From a virus: a stretch of DNA of 40,973 nucleotides. Numbering within the stretch: position 1 is the stretch's first letter; each line of letters opens with the position of its first letter. The position numbers were made by a program, and so were the translations under genes. Below are positions 37,581-40,973 of the stretch, piece by piece. The notes beneath the pieces are model-generated. The model was not told the origin of the DNA. It made no database searches and saw only the letters and a list, made by a program, of their open reading frames with translations. The DNA lies in IMG/VR virus record IMGVR_UViG_3300036717_000121, positions 1-40,973 of that record; one strand, given 5' to 3'.

Positions 37581-37717
37581 TTCAGTCCTCTTTTCGTATC
37601 GACTCCGATAACTGTTCTAAATTTCTATTATTGTTACTATTAAAGATTTATACCAATCTTTATACTTTAGAGTAACATTTGGTATACTTTTCGTAAACAT
37701 TCCAAAGAGGATTACGT
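37581..37717. promoter_or_regulatory. Divergent early control region with operator-like repeats
   Basis: AAAGATT (37642-37648) and AATCTTT (37655-37661) are an inverted repeat with a 6-base spacer; TATACTTT occurs at 37661 and 37683. TATACT (37683-37688) is a plausible plus-strand -10; on the minus strand TATAAA and AATAAT are possible -10 elements. Geometry (HTH gene on one side, early operon on the other) is that of a phage switch. Confidence 0.55.
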
Positions 37718-37921
37718 ATGGATTTTAACACTAAATTAGTAAATGACGTTTGCCGCATAAAAGAGAATAAGCTTTGTACGTGGAAAGAGGTTGCTCGTGA
37801 TATAGGCATATCGCAGATGCAACTGATAAGAATAAAGAATGGCCCACAGCCACCTTCTCTGCATATTATGACTAAGAGAAAGCTGCGGGATTATATCACT
37901 AAGAATCAGGAATATATATGA
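37718..37921 (+). CDS. Cro/CI-type HTH regulator (67 aa)
   Basis: TWKEVARDIGISQMQLIRIK (about residues 22-41) is a typical helix-turn-helix: a first helix, the IG turn and a recognition helix with Q-x-QLIRI. NGPQPPSLHIMTKRKLRDYI follows as in small Cro-like proteins. CAAAGAGG lies upstream of the ATG. Divergent from the early minus operon and preceded by operator-like repeats. Its ATG-TGA junction (ATGATGA) couples to the next gene. Confidence 0.75.
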   Translation: MDFNTKLVNDVCRIKENKLCTWKEVARDIGISQMQLIRIKNGPQPPSLHIMTKRKLRDYITKNQEYI

Positions 37922-38133
37922 TGACTATTAACGATATTATAAGTAAATCTATTGTAGAAGCGGCCAAATTCAGTAAAGGGGATATTACGATAGATTTCGA
38001 TATAGCAATAATTCCCGATGGTAAATTTATAGTAATTGATGGGAAAATAACCAGTGATGTAGAATGGAGGGTCGTTGTTGATCCGAGTCCAGGTCAACAT
38101 TCAAGCAGAATGAGATTTTCTATCACTATCTAA
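37918..38133 (+). CDS. Small beta-rich hypothetical protein (71 aa)
   Basis: Starts MMTINDIISKSIVEAAKFSK, then DITIDFDIAIIPDGKFIVID and SDVEWRVVVDPSPGQHSSRM: a helix followed by alternating strands. The ATG overlaps the TGA of the HTH gene. Ends just before a hairpin. Could be an antirepressor or co-regulator given its place; unproven. Confidence 0.55.
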   Translation: MMTINDIISKSIVEAAKFSKGDITIDFDIAIIPDGKFIVIDGKITSDVEWRVVVDPSPGQHSSRMRFSITI

Positions 38134-38143
38134 TAATAAATAG

Positions 38144-38164
38144 GACCGGAGTACGCCTCCGGTC
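38144..38164. terminator. Convergent terminator
   Basis: GACCGGAG (38144-38151) pairs with CTCCGGTC (38157-38164) across a TACGC loop, a perfect 8-bp stem. On the minus strand it is followed by CTATTTATTATTAGA. It separates the plus-strand regulator pair from the convergent minus-strand gene at 38213. The 48 bases to 38212 hold no gene. Confidence 0.65.
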
Positions 38165-38212
38165 AGTCAGTGATGAAGCATGAAGCGGGAGATTAAAACG
38201 TTATAGAAGATA

Positions 38213-38812
38213 CTATCTTCGTTTGCGATGATGATCAATATTTTTTCCTATACACCCATTACGGGCTTTACGAGCAACTTGTTCAGGGGTAGGTGCATCG
38301 GGGGTAAGTGGGGTAGGTTCATCTAAGGGTTCATCAAGTGGGGTAGTTGGTGGATTATACTGTTCCATGACAATAATCTTTGTTTCTGGTCTATTATCAT
38401 TGTCAGATTTGAGCTTAGCATACCATTCTGCTAACTCTTTCCACTCAATGTCATAACGACACATGGATTTAACCACGATACCGGCATCCAGCTTCCTTTT
38501 CAGGCCGCCTATCTCTCTTCTATTACCAATAAGGATAAGTGCTGCTTCTTTGGCTGTTTTGAGATGCTCATGGGTTTGGCACCATCTATCAAAATCACGA
38601 TAGTGTATACCCCGCTCTAGATAAAATTGTGACATCTTATATGCTTCTTCATTATCACGAGCCCATAAAAAGAGCTCTTGAGCGAGTGCATCTTTCCAAT
38701 TATCAGTAACAGGGACATCTTGCCACGTATGAAGACTTTTATAGAAATCGAATTTTTGTGCTGGTTTCTTCTTATCGTTTCTTTCCATGTCACGCTTTTC
38801 TTTATTCTGCAT
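38213..38812 (-). CDS. terS: Putative terminase small subunit (199 aa)
   Basis: The core (residues 45-110) has LFLWARDNEEAYKMSQFYLE, RGIHYRDFDRWCQTHEHLK and a basic AAALILIGNRREIGGLKRKL-type segment, resembling TerS proteins with an HTH that reads pac or cos DNA. A flexible Pro-rich segment (PTTPLDEPLDEPTPLTPDAP) and a basic tail (NGCIGKNIDHHRKRR) follow. Codes next to RusA and the initiator-like gene, not next to terL. Assignment by pattern; alternative is a general HTH protein. Confidence 0.65.
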   Translation of the reverse strand: MQNKEKRDMERNDKKKPAQKFDFYKSLHTWQDVPVTDNWKDALAQELFLWARDNEEAYKMSQFYLERGIHYRDFDRWCQTHEHLKTAKEAALILIGNRREIGGLKRKLDAGIVVKSMCRYDIEWKELAEWYAKLKSDNDNRPETKIIVMEQYNPPTTPLDEPLDEPTPLTPDAPTPEQVARKARNGCIGKNIDHHRKRR

Positions 38813-38815
38813 GCA

Positions 38816-39205
38816 TTATTCCTGGTTTAGGGTATAGAGGGAAAACTCGATACGTGGCTGTGAATCATAGTGTTTTGATGCAGCAATAGAAGCGATGAGT
38901 GCATCATCCTCATACAATATTCCCGAACCAACATCCTCAATGAGTTTGATGAGATTTGACAGGTCAGGTTTGTAGTGGTGAAACTCACCGGCTTTCTTTT
39001 TGCTGCTTCGAGGGATAGTAAAATAGAATTTGATCTCTAGATGAAGGGGTCCGACTAATAAGGGCTCATCATTGTGTTGTTGTCGAACATACATGCCATA
39101 TTGAAATTTGATGTGTTTCTGAGTGTCCCACATACGCCCTCTATAAGGGGAAGGGCGAGCCCATGCTACAGGATTACCATGCAGGACATACACCTTGTGC
39201 TTCAT
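38816..39205 (-). CDS. rusA: RusA-like Holliday-junction resolvase (129 aa)
   Basis: FHHYKPDLSNLIKLIEDVGS then ILYEDDALIASIAASKHY (about residues 75-112) is the catalytic motif region of RusA, with the Asp residues that bind magnesium (PDLSN, EDDALI). The N-terminal VLHGNPVAWARPSPYRGR matches the family start. Length is typical. It resolves recombination intermediates before packaging. Stop is 3 bases before terS; its start overlaps the end of the upstream gene. Confidence 0.88.
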   Translation of the reverse strand: MKHKVYVLHGNPVAWARPSPYRGRMWDTQKHIKFQYGMYVRQQHNDEPLLVGPLHLEIKFYFTIPRSSKKKAGEFHHYKPDLSNLIKLIEDVGSGILYEDDALIASIAASKHYDSQPRIEFSLYTLNQE

Positions 39206-40340
39206 TACTCTCTCCTAAGATATGCAAACAATCAATTGGCCAGCCGCATACCTCTTTTAATAGTTCACAGTAGCACGAATCATTAAAGGATAAAAGATCG
39301 ATTGTATTCTTTTGTGTTTCAAGAGAATAGTTTCTCATTAAAGAGATGATAAAAGAGTTTTTTGTTTGCAGAGCGTTGATGATAGGCAGCCTGAGAGCAG
39401 CGGAATCTTTTGCTACTCGAGGGGCCTCAGTATGACCCTTCCATTCGGTCTTTTCGACATACTCTTTAGAGGTTGCATTCACCAAAGGAACATGTGAAGT
39501 TTTGTCACGGGTTGGATATCTGTTTTCAGGGCGTACCGTTTTGTCACGAACTGCTGGTGCTGATATCCCAATCATAGGCGCTGAAAGGGAGATTTTGTAC
39601 TTATCTACTAAAGCATGCATAAACGACCAATCTGGGTCAATTTCATTGCGTTTACAGTACTCTAGACAGAGTTTAAAGAACCATCCAAAGGGATCCTTCA
39701 CCTTTTTGGCATACTTGAATGCATTTGCTGCATCCAGAATAGCCTCATCAGGAAATGCTGAAAGCTTTATTTGCCCTGCTCGGGTGAGATTGAGTGTCTT
39801 CAATCCTCTTATCGCTTCAGACACCGGCTTTTCACCATGATATTTTTGGGTAAACTGCATACTACTCTCATCGGTCTGTCGTTTAACTATAAGGTTAGTT
39901 AAATTCTTATTTAACTTATCAATATATTGTGTCACATCACTGGAAATAGAACACAGGAGCCCTAATGAGAGGGCCCTTAGCGGCCTGAATATGTGTCGTA
40001 GACGGGATTGGATCGAGGGAGTAAAGAAGAAAGAAGAAAGTGTGTAATGACAGGACAGTTTATGACGATATTCAGATACTAAGAGCCCACAATCTCTCAT
40101 CCATTGAATAAGTCTGTTACAATGCTGTCGTGATATTTTAAGGATAGATGCCACCGTATCTTGGCGGAAATAGACATGTTTATATTTTAAAGACCACCGT
40201 ATAAGTATTTCTATAAGATTACGTTGGGTACGTGTCAGATTTCTAAAAAAGAATTCAGGATCCTGTGAAATAATATCATTCGGCCAACATTGTTGACTTG
40301 TGGATTTATTTCGTTTATAATTATTTTCAGAAATTGACAT
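39174..40340 (-). CDS. Replication initiator-like protein with winged helix (388 aa)
   Basis: Start at MSISENNYKRNKS, ATG 40340, with AAAGGAAGAGGA upstream; the longer frame overlaps the previous gene. Residues 27-100 contain LTRTQRNLIEILIRWSLKYK, VYFRQDTVASILKISRQHCN and RLIQWMRDCGLLVSEYRHKL, a winged-helix arrangement seen in replication initiators and phage O-like proteins. The middle (DEAILDAANAFKYAKKVKDP then FGWFFKLCLEYCKRNE) resembles the second domain of such proteins. The C-terminus is low complexity, then helical. The likely origin is in or near this gene. Confidence 0.6.
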   Translation of the reverse strand: MSISENNYKRNKSTSQQCWPNDIISQDPEFFFRNLTRTQRNLIEILIRWSLKYKHVYFRQDTVASILKISRQHCNRLIQWMRDCGLLVSEYRHKLSCHYTLSSFFFTPSIQSRLRHIFRPLRALSLGLLCSISSDVTQYIDKLNKNLTNLIVKRQTDESSMQFTQKYHGEKPVSEAIRGLKTLNLTRAGQIKLSAFPDEAILDAANAFKYAKKVKDPFGWFFKLCLEYCKRNEIDPDWSFMHALVDKYKISLSAPMIGISAPAVRDKTVRPENRYPTRDKTSHVPLVNATSKEYVEKTEWKGHTEAPRVAKDSAALRLPIINALQTKNSFIISLMRNYSLETQKNTIDLLSFNDSCYCELLKEVCGWPIDCLHILGESNEAQGVCPAW

Positions 40341-40536
40341 TCCTCTTCCTTTCGGGGTGTACATTCTTCACTTCGGTGAGTTTGTACTGTTTTTCAATAA
40401 TCGATGTTCGCGCTGAGATAATTGATATTGCTCTTGCTTTCGCTGGAAGTTGGGTGGAAATTTTTACCAAACGCATGAAATGATAAATCGCTGTCAGGAG
40501 CTTTTTTCTTTGAGTGATTTTGGGACTATTCTTCAT
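40327..40536 (-). CDS. Small basic protein preceding the initiator (69 aa)
   Basis: Basic, helical start (MKNSPKITQRKKLLTAIYHF then MRLVKISTQLPAKARAISII). Its stop lies 14 bases inside the initiator gene's 5' end, as in coupled genes. CAGGAATAC upstream of the ATG. A competing plus-strand frame here starts with TTG without a site and is judged a shadow. Possibly regulates the initiator. Confidence 0.5.
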   Translation of the reverse strand: MKNSPKITQRKKLLTAIYHFMRLVKISTQLPAKARAISIISARTSIIEKQYKLTEVKNVHPERKRNVNF

Positions 40537-40830
40537 GTATTCCTGAATACTTTAGAGTTGTTAGCGTTTACTATGGCGCAAGTATGTGAGGCATTTGGTG
40601 AAACAGATGCCTTTTGTATTTCTTCCACTATAAAGATTATCTTTCTTCCCGTCTATTATTTTCCCAAAAAACCCCTATGATCGTTTTATATACGTACGGC
40701 CTTCTCGCTGAGGCATCTCCTTTTTTCAATGGGGCTCTTGCATGGGAGCCCTGTTCTGTATCTGTTGACTAAATGTTAGTATAATGTATACTTAATGTTA
40801 GTTACAACACTCATACTATAAGAGGATTCT
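40537..40830. other. Gene-free stretch with hairpins and promoter, possible origin/control region
   Basis: No gene is visible across 294 bases. AGGCAT/ATGCCT (40589-40612) with a T tract and GGGCTC/GAGCCC (about 40732-40752) are hairpins. Downstream is the erf promoter. The stretch lies between the divergent minus-strand initiator operon and the plus-strand recombination operon, a common place for a phage origin; no iterons are obvious. Confidence 0.4.
40765..40802 (+). promoter_or_regulatory. erf promoter with duplicated AATGTTAGT operator-like motif
   Basis: TTGACT (40765-40770) and TATACT (40787-40792) are 16 bp apart, each matching the consensus at 5/6. AATGTTAGT occurs at 40772-40780 and 40794-40802, flanking the -10, 22 bp apart. 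GTATACTT is shared with the HTH-gene control region at 37682-37689. Confidence 0.65.
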
Positions 40831-40973
40831 GTGGAAAATCTAGAACTTAATAAAGTACTTGAATTCATTTCCCGCCTATACGAAGAAAAGAACCAGGCGG
40901 TCATCGATAAAATAGAAGCACGACCAAAAGTATATGAGATTGCATACCGATCAGAAGAGATCAATGAACTGGC
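40831..40973 (+). CDS. erf: ERF-family recombinase, 5' part (continues at the window start)
   Basis: GTG 40831 follows AGAGGATTCT. The encoded start MENLELNKVLEFISRLYEEK then NQAVIDKIEARPKVYEIAYR runs into AYRSEEINELATALAKAQ when the overlap is removed. Together with 1-743 it makes one 252-residue protein. The last 127 bases repeat window bases 1-127. Confidence 0.85.
   Translation, partial: MENLELNKVLEFISRLYEEKNQAVIDKIEARPKVYEIAYRSEEINEL
40847..40973 (+). repeat. Terminal direct repeat identical to bases 1-127
   Basis: Both ends of the window carry the same 127 bases. Since the repeat falls inside a reading frame that becomes intact on joining, it shows a circular or circularly permuted molecule. 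A 127-base overlap is also a usual k-mer size of assemblers, so it is probably not a true terminal redundancy. Confidence 0.9.

Noticed and set aside
40450-40680. Plus-strand 76-residue frame in the intergenic stretch
   Set aside because: Starts with TTG, lacks a ribosome site and is antisense to a better-supported small minus-strand gene.

Overview
The window is a complete circular genome of a short-tailed (podovirus-like) bacteriophage. The last 127 bases (40847-40973) repeat the first 127 exactly, so the unit genome is 40,846 bp. The split gene at the ends rejoins into one ERF recombinase reading frame. There is no integrase and no recognisable polymerase or lysin. The host cannot be named from sequence; AGGAG-type ribosome sites and Gram-negative-like signal peptides point to a Gram-negative bacterium.

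Layout, using the + strand as given. 1-956 and 40831-40973 carry the ERF recombinase and a small gene. 1018-11835 (minus) is a very large receptor-binding region: seven fibre or adhesin genes plus three small structural genes. They are built from shared anchor, repeat and tip modules. 12156-13328 is a small plus-strand accessory island: two related secreted proteins, a ribbon-helix-helix regulator, a Cys-pair protein and a membrane peptide. A 19-bp motif is repeated in front of the secreted pair and in front of the regulator. 13302-30052 (minus) is the head and neck module: three internal or ejection-type proteins, tail and connector proteins, head proteins, the major capsid protein (MCP), a tRNA-Glu, a scaffold-like protein, small basic proteins and a P22-like portal. 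30198-37580 (minus) is an operon of many small overlapping genes with the large terminase inside it, including a family of DUF551-like paralogues. 37718-38133 (plus) holds a Cro/CI-like HTH protein facing that operon. 38213-40536 (minus) has a putative small terminase, a RusA resolvase and a replication initiator-like protein.

The most remarkable locus is the MCP gene, 23171-24889 on the minus strand. Its N4-gp56-like protein can be read only by removing two insertions. One is a 734-nt group I intron with exact P1, P10, P7, P8 and P9 elements; it carries a LAGLIDADG homing endonuclease on the opposite strand with its own promoter. The other is only 37 nt long. It still has a perfect P1 (U.G at the splice site), a perfect P10 and a terminal G, but has no room for a ribozyme core. 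Removing both gives an uninterrupted 315-residue capsid protein. The 37-nt element could be a coreless intron needing help in trans, a translational bypass, or an assembly deletion of a larger intron.

The genes suggest a lytic or at least non-integrating phage. It would use host polymerases, start replication with its own initiator, handle recombination with ERF and RusA, package DNA with a terminase whose subunits are encoded in separate operons, and devote about a quarter of its genome to a modular adhesion apparatus.
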